Translations under genes and position numbers: made by a program
Notes under the pieces: generated by a model
Database searches by the model: none
What the model was told of the DNA's origin: nothing
The model's input: the letters and a program-made list of their open reading frames with translations, nothing else
Shown: positions 16,858 through 25,050 of the stretch, piece by piece
How positions within the stretch are numbered: the first letter of the stretch is position 1
How the letters are laid out: every line of letters begins with the position of its first letter
Assembly: GCA_944320195.1 (NCBI GenBank)
Contig: CALUGP010000003.1
Span: forward strand, 96,934-160,933
Direction of reading: 5' to 3'
Length of the DNA: 64,000 nt
From: an uncultured Prevotella sp.
Lineage (GTDB): Bacteria > Bacteroidota > Bacteroidia > Bacteroidales > Bacteroidaceae

Positions 16858-18438
16858 ATGAAACGACTCCTCATACTTTTTTTCGCACTGGCAATAGGAT
16901 TCCCCTTCTCAGCGCAGACAAAGAAACAGACTACGCGGAAGAAGGCGAAGACCACGCGCGTAACCAAGAAACGCGCCACAACAAAGAAAAAGAAAACGGC
17001 CAAGTATCAAAGCAACTCCATCAAGGGGCTGCGCAACCAGCGTGCCGGAGTGCAGCGCAAGATAAAGGAACAGGAACAGTTGCTGCGTGCCAACAAGGCC
17101 GACGTGAAGAAACGCCTGGGCAACCTGGTGGCCATAGGCTCTGAGATTGACCGCCACAAAAAGGCCATCGACACCATACAAAACGAGATAAACCACATCG
17201 ACGGCAACATAAGCATGCTGGAAAGCCAGCTTGCCACGCTCGAGAAACAGCTTGAAGAGCGCAAGGCCAAGTATGTGAAGTCTATGCGTTACCTGGCCGC
17301 CAAGCGCACCGTGCAGGACAAGCTGATGTTCATTTTCAGCGCAAAGAACTTCGCCCAGATGTACCGCCGGCTGCGCTTCGTGCGCGAATACGCCGCCTTC
17401 CAGCGGTCGCAGGGCGAGATGGTGAAGGCCAAGCAGCAGCAGATTGAGGCCAAGCGCGAAGAGCTGCAACGGGTGCGCGGGCAGAAAAACACCCTCCTGG
17501 CCAAGGGACAACGCGAGCACGCAGCCCTGCAGGGCAAGCAGGACGAGCAGAAGAAAATGGTCAACACCCTGCAGCGCCAGCAGAAAACGATACAAAGGAT
17601 AATAGCCGACCAGCGAAAGAAAGACGCCGAGCTGAACGCGAAAATAGACCGGCTCGTGGCTGAAGAGATAGCCAAGGCAAAGGCACGCGCCGAAGCCGAG
17701 GCCCGGCGCAAGGCCCAGCTGGAGGCCGAGAAGAAGCGCAAGGCCGCCGAACTGGCGCGCAGGAAGGCCGAAGCCGAGGCCAGGGCGCGTGAGAACGCAC
17801 GGCGAATAGCCGAGGCGCGTGAACGCGAAGAGAAGCTGAAAGCCGAGGCACGGGAGGCCGCCAAACGCGACGAGGCGGCACGCGAGAAGGCCGAACGCAA
17901 GGCTCGCGAGGCCGAAGCCGACCGCATTGCGGCCGAACGCAAGGCGCGCGCCGACAAGGAACGCAGCGAGCGCGAGGTGGAAAGGGCCAAGAAACGGGCC
18001 ACGGCAGCATCAGAGATGGACACCAACGACCGCAAGCTGAGCGGCAGCTTCGAGCGCAACCGAGGCCGACTGCCCATGCCGCTGGCCGGGCAATGCCGCA
18101 TAGTGAGCCACTTCGGGCAGTACAACGTGCCCGGACTGCGCAACGTGACGCTCGACAACAAGGGCATAAACATACAGGGACAACGGGGCGCCACGGTGCG
18201 CTCGGTGTTCAACGGAGAGGTCAGCGCCGTGTTCAACTTCGACGGAAGCATAATCGTCATGGTGCGCCACGGCAACTACATCTCCGTCTACTGCAACCTC
18301 GGCTCGGTCAGCGTGAGCCGCGGCCAGCAGGTAAGCACGGGGCAGGCCATCGGCTCCGTCGGGGCTGACAACATCCTGCAGTTCCAGCTGCGGCGCGGCA
18401 CGGCCAAGCTGAATCCCGAGCCTTGGCTGAGGAGATAA
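16858..18438 (+). CDS. EnvC-like murein hydrolase activator (coiled coil plus degenerate M23/LytM domain)
   Basis: 526 residues with a signal peptide (cleavage near AQT, residue 20). A basic stretch (25-55) is followed by a long coiled coil (about 55-255), an Ala/Glu/Lys/Arg-rich helix (about 256-385) and a C-terminal LytM/M23 domain (about 400-526). Active M23 enzymes have an H-x(n)-D pair and an HxH motif. Here the equivalent stretches read LDNKGINIQ and ILQFQLRR, so the zinc ligands are missing. That is the hallmark of activators such as EnvC and NlpD, which switch on amidases at the division septum. The ATG follows the DUF4292 stop directly. Confidence 0.9.
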   Translation: MKRLLILFFALAIGFPFSAQTKKQTTRKKAKTTRVTKKRATTKKKKTAKYQSNSIKGLRNQRAGVQRKIKEQEQLLRANKADVKKRLGNLVAIGSEIDRHKKAIDTIQNEINHIDGNISMLESQLATLEKQLEERKAKYVKSMRYLAAKRTVQDKLMFIFSAKNFAQMYRRLRFVREYAAFQRSQGEMVKAKQQQIEAKREELQRVRGQKNTLLAKGQREHAALQGKQDEQKKMVNTLQRQQKTIQRIIADQRKKDAELNAKIDRLVAEEIAKAKARAEAEARRKAQLEAEKKRKAAELARRKAEAEARARENARRIAEAREREEKLKAEAREAAKRDEAAREKAERKAREAEADRIAAERKARADKERSEREVERAKKRATAASEMDTNDRKLSGSFERNRGRLPMPLAGQCRIVSHFGQYNVPGLRNVTLDNKGINIQGQRGATVRSVFNGEVSAVFNFDGSIIVMVRHGNYISVYCNLGSVSVSRGQQVSTGQAIGSVGADNILQFQLRRGTAKLNPEPWLRR

Positions 18439-18472
18439 ACCCAACCGCGGAACACGCTGATACCCAACAACT

Positions 18473-18562
18473 TGCAAAAGGCCGTCTTTCGTCATGCGAA
18501 AGACGGCCTTTTGCGTTGCGTTTTGCGGCCTTTTGGAAGGCGAAAGGCCGTCAATCGCAACA
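18473..18562. repeat. GGCCGTC palindromic element, locus 4
   Basis: A perfect hairpin AAAAGGCCGTCTTTCG / CGAAAGACGGCCTTTT (18477-18515) is followed by TGCGTTGCGTTTTGCGGCC and AAAGGCCGTCAATCGCAA. It lies between the convergent EnvC-like and barrel genes. It is nearly identical over ~80 bp to the element at 21026-21109. Confidence 0.85.
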
Positions 18563-18582
18563 GCGGCAATATCCATACGCCG

Positions 18583-19131
18583 TCAGAAACCTACGCCGAT
18601 GGTGCCGTAAAGGCCGTTGTACGTGCCGATGCCGGCCGTATGCGAAGTGATGTGACGGTATCCCAGGCCGACGTTCAGCTTAAGCCTGCCCGTGCCGCCG
18701 ATGCGGAACGCCACGCCGCCGTCATACACCGTGTGCTTCCAGTCGGCGTTGCCCACGCTGCCGCCGGCCGACGCGCGCAGGTCTACATCCACATTGCCGG
18801 CCTTGAACAAGGTGTAGCCCAGGCCTCCGGCCAGCGTCGCGCTCTTGGTGTAAACCCGTCCGTGGTCCTTGTCGTACATGCCGTAGAGGCAACCGCCGTG
18901 CGCGAAGGCGTACATGCGCGGCAGGAACCTATAACCCAGCGTGCCGCCTATCTCCAGCGGAGACATGCCGCTGTGCCCAGTGCCGGCACCCACATTAAAC
19001 TCTATCACCACATCCTTCCAGAACGAGGGGGCACCCCCTTGCGCCGCATCTCCACCCCGGGTGGAGGCCTGGGCGGACGCGCCGAGCGTGAACAACACGG
19101 CCGCAGCCGCAACGATAAACTTTTTGAACAT
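18583..19131 (-). CDS. Small outer-membrane beta-barrel protein
   Basis: 182 residues from the ATG at 19129-19131. An upstream in-frame extension is excluded because the signal peptide MFKKFIVAAAAVLFTLGASAQA starts here. The mature part has alternating glycine and aromatic strands (GGTLGYRFLPRMYAFAHGG, LGYTLFKAGNVDVDLRASAGG, LNVGLGYRHITSHTAG) and ends with a terminal phenylalanine, as expected for a porin-like 8-strand barrel. No named family is certain. A strong promoter, TTTG-N20-TATATTTG, lies at 19202-19233 on the same strand. Confidence 0.75.
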   Translation of the reverse strand: MFKKFIVAAAAVLFTLGASAQASTRGGDAAQGGAPSFWKDVVIEFNVGAGTGHSGMSPLEIGGTLGYRFLPRMYAFAHGGCLYGMYDKDHGRVYTKSATLAGGLGYTLFKAGNVDVDLRASAGGSVGNADWKHTVYDGGVAFRIGGTGRLKLNVGLGYRHITSHTAGIGTYNGLYGTIGVGF

Positions 19132-19201
19132 AAGCTTTAAATTTAGTTTAACCTTATATATTGCTTGCCTGTACGGTGCATAACAGTACAAAACGGCATT
19201 G

Positions 19202-19233
19202 CAAATATAATACAGGACAAACATATTCCCAAA
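19202..19233 (-). promoter_or_regulatory. Bacteroidota promoter of the small barrel gene
   Basis: On the minus strand TTTG (19230-19233), a 20-nt spacer and TATATTTG (19202-19209) match the consensus exactly. The leader would be about 65 nt. Confidence 0.75.
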
Positions 19234-19371
19234 CATCCGTGTCACGCATCACCGTAGGATGTTACACGTATCGGCAGATGCAATAGCTTGACTCTCAGGC
19301 GGTTACGGCGATAAAGATTCAATTTGACACGTAAAATTGTAACAAACAAATGTAAGTAAAAGCCCTCTGTG

Positions 19372-19403
19372 CTTGTCTGTTTGACAATAAAATCATACAT
19401 TTG
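19372..19403 (+). promoter_or_regulatory. Promoter of the TPR-TM-HTH regulator gene
   Basis: CTTG (19372-19375), a 20-nt spacer and TACATTTG (19396-19403). The predicted start is only about 12 nt before the ATG at 19422, so the leader is very short. Confidence 0.55.
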
Positions 19404-19421
19404 CACGACAAACATCAGATT

Positions 19422-21002
19422 ATGAGGAACGCTTTTACAGCAATAATAGTGATACTCTGCGTCACACTAAGTTGCAACGAAAAAGACAAAACGATAGATG
19501 TGCTTGCGCAAATAGACAGCCTCGTCGTCAACGGCGAAACCGACTCGGCATACCAGTGCATCACCAATATGGCACATGACGCACTGGACACAGATGAAGA
19601 AAGTGCATATTACAACTTGTTGTTAACCAAAATCATTTTCACAAGCGACAAGACACCAAGCAATGATTCGCTTATAGACATGAGCATAAAACATTACAAA
19701 AGTACGGGGAACAATGCCAAACTTGCCGAAGCTTACTATTATAAAGGTGGATGCCTTGTGAATCGCGGAAGCCTGGCAGACGGCCTGATGCTCATGAAAA
19801 TGGCTGAAAGCACGGCGAAGAAAACGGGCGACACGAAGCTCCTCATAATGGTATACACCAACATGGCATACATCAACGCCATGCTTGGGACGCCGCTGAC
19901 AGGACTTGAGTATGCAAGAAAAGGACTGGCCGAGGCCGAACGCGCCGACAACATAGACTGGAAATGCATGGCACAGAACAACATCGCCATGTGCCATTAC
20001 TACAGGAAAGACCTCGACAGCGCACTAATATACATGCAAAAAATAGAACCTTATTTAAACATTGTCAGTGAAGACGAACGTGCCCCGTTCATAAACAACA
20101 TCGGTTATCTGTATTCTGAAACTGGATTTTACGGCAAGGCCGAGCCGTTGCTGCGTACAGCGGTGTCACTGCTTCCATGCGCCGTGACTTACACAAGCCT
20201 CGCAAAAAACTGCTACCGGCAAGGGAAAGACCGCGAGGCGGACTCTCTCATGAGGTTGGCCGAACCCTATGCAGACTTTGAGACCAAGGCTGAGATGTGC
20301 CAGTTCCTGGCTGAACGTGCCGAGCGCAAGGGCGACTATGAGGCCGCTTCAAGGCTTTACCGGCAGGCGAAGGCCATGCAGGACAGCATGGAAGCTCAGC
20401 GGCCGACTGAGGAGACGGTGACGATGCAGCGCGAATATGAGCATAAGGAGTATGCCGAAGGCGTGAAGAGCAAGGAGACTGCGGGCATCGTCATGGCCGC
20501 GCTTGCCGTGGCCGTGCTGGCGGCTGCGGGCGTGTCGTTCCACCGGAAGACGCTTAACCGTGCCAAAAGAACCATCGCCGAGGCCGACCGCAAGATAAAG
20601 GAACACACCGAGAGGGTAGCCGCGCTGGAGCGGCAGGACAGCCGCCACGCCCGCGAGGCCAAGGAGCTGGAGCGAAAGATACGCCGCCTGAAGGACGAAC
20701 AGGCGGCCGTGATAAACAGCGGCAAGGCCCTTTATGACGGCATCATGGCCGGAGGCACCACGGCAACGTGGAAGAAGAAGGACTTTGACGAGTTCATAGA
20801 GTATTACCGCACGCGCCGCCCCGAGGCCGTGGCCGAGGCGGAAGAGGGATACAGCCGCCTCTCGTCGACAAACATTTTCTATCTGATGCTGGCCGACATG
20901 GGTGTGACGGGCGACGACATGCGCCGCATACTGTGCCTCACGGACGGTGCGCTGCGCACGATGAGGTCGCGGATAAAGTCACGGAAGAAGTCGGCTTCTT
21001 AA
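19422..21002 (+). CDS. Membrane-spanning TPR protein with C-terminal coiled coil and HTH-like domain
   Basis: 526 residues. Residues 1-18 form a lipobox-type signal (CVTLSC, C18). Residues 30-325 are TPR-like helices. A transmembrane segment lies at about 355-374, a coiled coil at about 378-435, and a C-terminal domain at 445-526 ends in LADMGVTGDDMRRILCLTDG and a basic tail. That end resembles the LuxR-type HTH found at the same place in many Bacteroidales TPR regulators. The likely topology is periplasmic TPR sensor, inner-membrane helix and cytoplasmic DNA-binding end. The start at 19422 is preferred over a TTG seven codons upstream. DNA binding is inferred, and the regulated genes are unknown. 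Confidence 0.75.
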   Translation: MRNAFTAIIVILCVTLSCNEKDKTIDVLAQIDSLVVNGETDSAYQCITNMAHDALDTDEESAYYNLLLTKIIFTSDKTPSNDSLIDMSIKHYKSTGNNAKLAEAYYYKGGCLVNRGSLADGLMLMKMAESTAKKTGDTKLLIMVYTNMAYINAMLGTPLTGLEYARKGLAEAERADNIDWKCMAQNNIAMCHYYRKDLDSALIYMQKIEPYLNIVSEDERAPFINNIGYLYSETGFYGKAEPLLRTAVSLLPCAVTYTSLAKNCYRQGKDREADSLMRLAEPYADFETKAEMCQFLAERAERKGDYEAASRLYRQAKAMQDSMEAQRPTEETVTMQREYEHKEYAEGVKSKETAGIVMAALAVAVLAAAGVSFHRKTLNRAKRTIAEADRKIKEHTERVAALERQDSRHAREAKELERKIRRLKDEQAAVINSGKALYDGIMAGGTTATWKKKDFDEFIEYYRTRRPEAVAEAEEGYSRLSSTNIFYLMLADMGVTGDDMRRILCLTDGALRTMRSRIKSRKKSAS

Positions 21003-21025
21003 GCCGTTGATAATCAGCGTGGTTG

Positions 21026-21109
21026 CAAAAGGCCGTCTTTCGTCGTGCGAAAGGCGGCCTTTTGCGTTGCGTTTTGCGGCCTTTTGCATTCCAAAAGGCC
21101 GTCAATCGT
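21026..21109. repeat. GGCCGTC palindromic element, locus 5
   Basis: A hairpin AAAAGGCCGTCTTTCG / CGAAAGGCGGCCTTTT is followed by TGCGTTGCGTTTTGCGGCC and CCAAAAGGCCGTCAATCG. It is joined directly to the second MITE-like copy. The preceding 20 bp (GTTGATAATCAGCG) also resemble those before locus 1. It lies between the convergent TPR/HTH and recO genes. Confidence 0.85.
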
Positions 21110-21385
21110 GTTCATCCGCAAATCTTTTGGATGGACATATGGCTCTATCAAATGTGACACATTATTTCATTTACAAATACATCCTGCCATAATCCAGGCA
21201 GTCGGTAACTGTCATTCCGCGCTCCGACGCGGAATCCAGTAAATACCGCATATGCTGTTTGATGTATAGGATGTTCTCTGGATTCCGCGTCGGAGCGCGG
21301 AATGACAGTTACCGACCGCCTGGATTAAGGTTGGATGGTGTTATTAATAGAACTTATTTTTAATCCAAAAGGTTTGCGGATGAAC
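21110..21385. mobile_element. MITE-like element, copy 2
   Basis: This is the second copy of the element at 4308-4585. The outer ends GTTCATCCGCAAATC and the inverted GTTTGCGGATGAAC form 23-bp terminal repeats with one mismatch. The internal 48-nt arms are at 21192-21239 and 21278-21325. It contains no protein-like frame. Together with element locus 5 it accounts for most of the 439-bp gap between the TPR/HTH gene and recO. Confidence 0.75.
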
Positions 21386-21441
21386 CGCCAATCAGGAATT
21401 GGTTTACGGGAGGGCGGTTGCCGGTCGGGCGAAAGGCCGTG

Positions 21442-22167
21442 TCAGTCGAACAGCTCCTTTAACACCGGCAGCGACTTCAGTTCGGGAAAATCGGGCACGT
21501 GTATCTGGTAATACCTTAATATGATGTCGGCCATGTGGCCCCGTTCCGTGCGCGACATCTTGTAGAGATGCATCGTGGCGTAGTTCATCCTGAGCAGCAG
21601 CTTTATCTTCTCGGCCTCTTCCGGGGGCAGGCAGTCGGCGTGCGTTGGCGCGTCCGTGCGGAAGCAGCTGGCGCGGAGGTCGAAGCGGCAGCCTGCGGTG
21701 TAGCCGTCGAGATTGGGGTAGAAGCCGAGGAACCTGGCCAGGCGCATCATGAAAACAAGGTGGAAGTTGGCGAAGTGCGAGGCGCATCCGTCGAGCCACA
21801 TCACGCTGTTCTCCACGTAGGCGAAGAGCGTCTCGTCGGCCAGCTCGCCCCTTGTCGCGCTGCGCAGGAACTCCGCCGTGAACATGGCTATTGCCAGTTT
21901 CGGCGGGCTGAAGGGTATCGACGTGAAGGGCACGGCCACCCGCGCCTCCTTGAGTCGCTGCAGGCGGGAGCGCTGGCGCAGGTCTATCACGGCCTCTATG
22001 ATGAAAAGCGGCTGGAAATATTGCTTCTTCAGCTTTGCCTTCGGCGACTTGGACAGCGTGGCGATGCATGCCACCCGGCCGTGGCCGGCTGTGAGCAGGT
22101 CTACTACGGTCTTCGTCTCGCCGTATCTGAATGAGTGCAGCACGATGGCCCTTGTGGTTACAAGCAT
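21442..22167 (-). CDS. recO: DNA repair protein RecO
   Basis: 241 residues from the ATG at 22165-22167. An in-frame TTG 14 codons upstream is less likely. The OB-fold N-terminus is typical (TTRAIVLHSFRYGETKTVVD...LLTAGHGRVACIA), followed by the helical domain (YVENSVMWLDGCASHFANF HLVFMMRLARFLGFYPN) and a cysteine-poor C-terminal part, as is usual in this phylum. RecO loads RecA onto SSB-coated single-stranded DNA with RecR. The gene is divergent from tRNA-Glu. Confidence 0.92.
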   Translation of the reverse strand: MLVTTRAIVLHSFRYGETKTVVDLLTAGHGRVACIATLSKSPKAKLKKQYFQPLFIIEAVIDLRQRSRLQRLKEARVAVPFTSIPFSPPKLAIAMFTAEFLRSATRGELADETLFAYVENSVMWLDGCASHFANFHLVFMMRLARFLGFYPNLDGYTAGCRFDLRASCFRTDAPTHADCLPPEEAEKIKLLLRMNYATMHLYKMSRTERGHMADIILRYYQIHVPDFPELKSLPVLKELFD

Positions 22168-22285
22168 GTCGTAAGTGTTGTAATGGTTGTGATTGTGAAG
22201 GTCGGCCAAAAGCCTTCCTTATGTGGTTTGAACCATGCAAAAATACACAAAAATAAGCTGTGTGCGAGAAAAAATGGCGAAAAAG

Positions 22286-22317
22286 TTTGGCGGATTGAAA
22301 TAAAACCCCTACCTTTG
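22286..22317 (+). promoter_or_regulatory. Promoter of tRNA-Glu and rpsT
   Basis: TTTG (22286-22289), a 20-nt spacer and TACCTTTG (22310-22317) match the Bacteroidota consensus exactly. The tRNA begins 20 nt further on and no second promoter is seen before rpsT. Confidence 0.85.
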
Positions 22318-22337
22318 CACCGCAAAATCGTAACGAT

Positions 22338-22409
22338 GGTCCCTTCGTCTATCGGTTAGGACGAGAGATTTTCATTCTCTAAAGAGGAGTTCGACTCTCC
22401 TAGGGACTA
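22338..22409 (+). tRNA. tRNA-Glu (anticodon TTC)
   Basis: A full cloverleaf can be folded. The acceptor stem is GGTCCCT / AGGGACT with a G-U end pair. The D-loop contains GGTTAGGAC. The anticodon stem AGAGA / TCTCT encloses the loop TTTTCAT, giving anticodon TTC. The T-arm is GGAGT TCGACTC TCC-like. CCA is not encoded. The sequence resembles Bacteroidota tRNA-Glu closely. Confidence 0.95.
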
Positions 22410-22443
22410 CAATAAAACAACAAGGAAAAGGAATAAAGCAAAG

Positions 22444-22698
22444 ATGGCAAATCACAAATCATCAGTTAAGAGAATCCGTCAGGACAAGAAACGTACATTG
22501 CACAATAAATATTATGCAAAAACCATGCGTAACGCCGTGCGCAAGTTGCGCGCCATGACTGACAGGGAAGAGGCTTTGAAGCTCTACCCCTCGGTGCAGA
22601 AGATGCTTGACAAGTTGGCAAAGACTAACATCATCCACAAGAACAAGGCTGCCAACCTGAAGTCGAGCCTCGCTTGCCATGTGAACAAGTTGGGATAA
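22444..22698 (+). CDS. rpsT: 30S ribosomal protein S20
   Basis: 84 residues, basic, beginning [18 protein letters not shown] and containing [16 protein letters not shown] and [17 protein letters not shown]. These are the classical S20 features (three-helix bundle binding 16S rRNA). It lies 34 bp after tRNA-Glu with no promoter between, so the tRNA and the mRNA probably come from one transcript. A hairpin terminator follows at 22732-22771. Confidence 0.98.
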   Translation: MANHKSSVKRIRQDKKRTLHNKYYAKTMRNAVRKLRAMTDREEALKLYPSVQKMLDKLAKTNIIHKNKAANLKSSLACHVNKLG

Positions 22699-22731
22699 AG
22701 CGAATTATAAATAAGAGATAAGTTGGTTTGC

Positions 22732-22771
22732 GGCTGTGATCTCCAAGAGTGGGGGTTGCAGCCATTTTTTT
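22732..22771 (+). terminator. Intrinsic terminator of rpsT
   Basis: A 13-bp stem with several G-U pairs (22732-22744 with 22751-22763) is followed by a run of seven T, 34 bp past the rpsT stop. Confidence 0.7.
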
Positions 22772-22906
22772 GTGCCGTCAGGCTTGCGTAAGGGCGCGGA
22801 TGGGGCAGTGGAAAACGTGCGTGCGGCCGGTTTCCCGGTCAGGTCGCCCCTTGTCTGCCGCCGGTCTGTTTCTCGTCGGTTAAGAAATAGTTTTTAAGAA
22901 TTAAAA

Positions 22907-22938
22907 TTTCGCCATGTTGTTTTTTTTGCGTACTTTTG
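22907..22938 (+). promoter_or_regulatory. gyrB promoter
   Basis: TTTC (22907-22910; one mismatch to TTTG), a 20-nt spacer and TACTTTTG (22931-22938). The leader is about 20 nt. Confidence 0.65.
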
Positions 22939-22963
22939 CAAGTCAATATACATTAACTTGAAA

Positions 22964-24937
22964 ATGGCAGAAATTCAGAACAACGAGAACAATTATTCGG
23001 CCAGTAACATCCAGGTGCTCGAGGGCCTGGAGGCGGTGCGCAAGCGCCCGGCGATGTACATAGGCGACATCAGCGAGAAAGGTCTGCACCACTTGGTCAA
23101 CGAGACCGTGGACAACTCCATCGACGAGGCCATGGCCGGATATTGTACCCATATAGAAGTTACAATCAACGAGGACAACTCTATCACCGTGCAGGACAAC
23201 GGCCGAGGAATCCCCGTAGACGAACACGAGAAGCTGCACAAGTCGGCGTTGGAAGTCGTAATGACCGTGCTCCACGCCGGAGGCAAGTTTGACAAAGGCT
23301 CTTACAAGGTGTCTGGCGGCTTGCACGGCGTGGGTGTTTCGTGTGTCAACGCCCTGTCGACGCACATGCTTTCGCAGGTGTTCCGCGACGGCAAGATATA
23401 CCAGCAGGAATATGAGAAGGGCAAGCCCCTGTACCCCGTGAAGGTGGTAGGCGAGACGGAGTTGCGCGGCACGCGCCAGCAGTTCTGGCCGGATCCCACG
23501 ATCTTCACTACCACTCTTTATAAATACGACATCATCGCCAAGCGCATGCGTGAGCTTGCTTACCTCAACGCCGGCATAAAAATCACGCTTACCGACCTTC
23601 GTCCGGATGAAGAGGGGCACACGAAGCAGGAGGTGTTCCACGCCGTTGACGGCCTCAAGGAGTTCGTCCGCTACATCGACCGCCACCGCACGCACCTCTT
23701 CGACGATGTGATATATCTCAAGACCGAGAAGCAGGGCATACCCATCGAGGTGGCCGTGATGTACAACACCGACTATTCGGAGAACATCCACTCTTACGTC
23801 AACAACATCAACACCATCGAGGGAGGCACACACCTCGTGGGATTCCGCATGGCCCTGACCTCGACTCTTAAGAAGTACGCCGACAACGACCCGGCAATCT
23901 CGAAGCAGATAGAGAAAGCCAAGATTGAAATAGCCGGCGAAGACTTCCGCGAAGGACTGACCGCCGTAATATCGATAAAGGTGGCCGAGCCGCAGTTCGA
24001 GGGCCAGACGAAGACCAAGCTGGGTAACAGCGAAGTGACGGGAGCCGTGCGCCAGGCCGTCTCTGAGGCCCTTTCATACTATCTGGAAGAGCACCCGAAG
24101 GAGGCGAAGATGATATGCGACAAGGTGATTCTCGCCGCCACGGCGCGCATCGCGGCGCGAAAGGCGCGTGAAAGCGTGCAGCGCAAGAATCCCATGAGTG
24201 GCGGAGGACTGCCTGGAAAACTGGCCGACTGCTCTAACAAAGACCCCAAGGAATGCGAGATTTTCCTTGTCGAGGGAGACTCTGCGGGCGGCTCCGCCAA
24301 GCAGGGACGCAACCGCTTCACGCAGGCCATACTGCCTTTGAGGGGTAAAATCCTGAACGTTGAGAAAGTGATGTGGCACAAGGTGTTCGAGAGCGAGTCG
24401 GTAATGAACATCATCCAGAGCATCGGCGTGCGCTTTGGCGTTGACGGCGAGGACGACAAGGAGGCAAACATCGACAAGTTGCGCTACGACAAAATCATCA
24501 TAATGACCGACGCCGATGTCGATGGTTCGCACATCGACACGCTGATAATGACGCTCTTCTACCGCTTCATGCCGAAAGTTATACAGGAAGGCCACTTGTA
24601 CATAGCCACGCCGCCGCTTTACCTCTGCACGTATAAGAACAAGGTCAAAGAGTACTGCTACACCGACCAGCAGCGCCAGGCGTTCCTCGACAAGTATGGA
24701 GAGGGTGTGGACGACGGCAAGAACATACACACACAACGCTACAAAGGTCTTGGTGAGATGAATCCCGAGCAGCTCTGGGAGACTACCATGAACCCTGAGA
24801 CGCGCCTTCTCAAACAGGTTACGATAGAGAATGCGGCCGAGGCCGACGAGATATTTTCCATGCTCATGGGCGACGATGTGGAGCCGCGCCGCCAGTTTAT
24901 TGAGCAGAACGCCACTTACGCCAACATCGACGCATGA
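22964..24937 (+). CDS. gyrB: DNA gyrase subunit B
   Basis: 657 residues. The GHKL ATPase domain has VLEGLEAVRKRPAMYIG, VNETVDNSIDEAMAGY, VQDNGRGIPVDEHEK and a glycine-rich lid (VSGGLHGVGVSCVNALS). A transducer domain is followed by the TOPRIM domain with FLVEGDSAGGSAKQGRN and IIMTDADVDGSHIDTL. The C-terminal RYKGLGEMNPEQLWETTM is typical. This is the short GyrB form without the enterobacterial insertion. With GyrA it introduces negative supercoils. The start at 22964 (MAEIQNN) is chosen over a TTG two codons upstream. dnaA and gyrA are not nearby. Confidence 0.98.
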   Translation: MAEIQNNENNYSASNIQVLEGLEAVRKRPAMYIGDISEKGLHHLVNETVDNSIDEAMAGYCTHIEVTINEDNSITVQDNGRGIPVDEHEKLHKSALEVVMTVLHAGGKFDKGSYKVSGGLHGVGVSCVNALSTHMLSQVFRDGKIYQQEYEKGKPLYPVKVVGETELRGTRQQFWPDPTIFTTTLYKYDIIAKRMRELAYLNAGIKITLTDLRPDEEGHTKQEVFHAVDGLKEFVRYIDRHRTHLFDDVIYLKTEKQGIPIEVAVMYNTDYSENIHSYVNNINTIEGGTHLVGFRMALTSTLKKYADNDPAISKQIEKAKIEIAGEDFREGLTAVISIKVAEPQFEGQTKTKLGNSEVTGAVRQAVSEALSYYLEEHPKEAKMICDKVILAATARIAARKARESVQRKNPMSGGGLPGKLADCSNKDPKECEIFLVEGDSAGGSAKQGRNRFTQAILPLRGKILNVEKVMWHKVFESESVMNIIQSIGVRFGVDGEDDKEANIDKLRYDKIIIMTDADVDGSHIDTLIMTLFYRFMPKVIQEGHLYIATPPLYLCTYKNKVKEYCYTDQQRQAFLDKYGEGVDDGKNIHTQRYKGLGEMNPEQLWETTMNPETRLLKQVTIENAAEADEIFSMLMGDDVEPRRQFIEQNATYANIDA

Positions 24938-24949
24938 TGTAAAGGTGGG

Positions 24950-25050
24950 AAGGTGAGAAAGTAAGAAGGTGAGAAAGAAGTGCTGAAATGCAGCAATCTT
25001 TCTCACCTTCTTACTTTATTTGTTTCTTACTTTCTCACCTTCTCACTTTC
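24950..25050. repeat. Repeated AGGTGAGAAAGTAAGAA units forming a long imperfect palindrome
   Basis: Units of the type AAGGTGAGAAAGTAAGAAGG occur about twice in direct orientation (24950-24978) and about four times inverted (24997-25050), separated by a CTGAAATGCAG stem-loop. The repeat touches the stop codon of the OPT gene. Its position between convergent gyrB and OPT genes suggests a transcriptional or decay barrier. Confidence 0.65.

Noticed and set aside
17289-18275. A 328-codon antisense frame, Arg/Ser/Ala-rich, within the EnvC-like gene
   Set aside because: It is the shadow of the Ala/Glu/Lys-rich coiled coil on the other strand.
16858-18438. Active M23 endopeptidase
   Set aside because: The metal-binding H/D and HxH positions are replaced, so an activator role is more likely.
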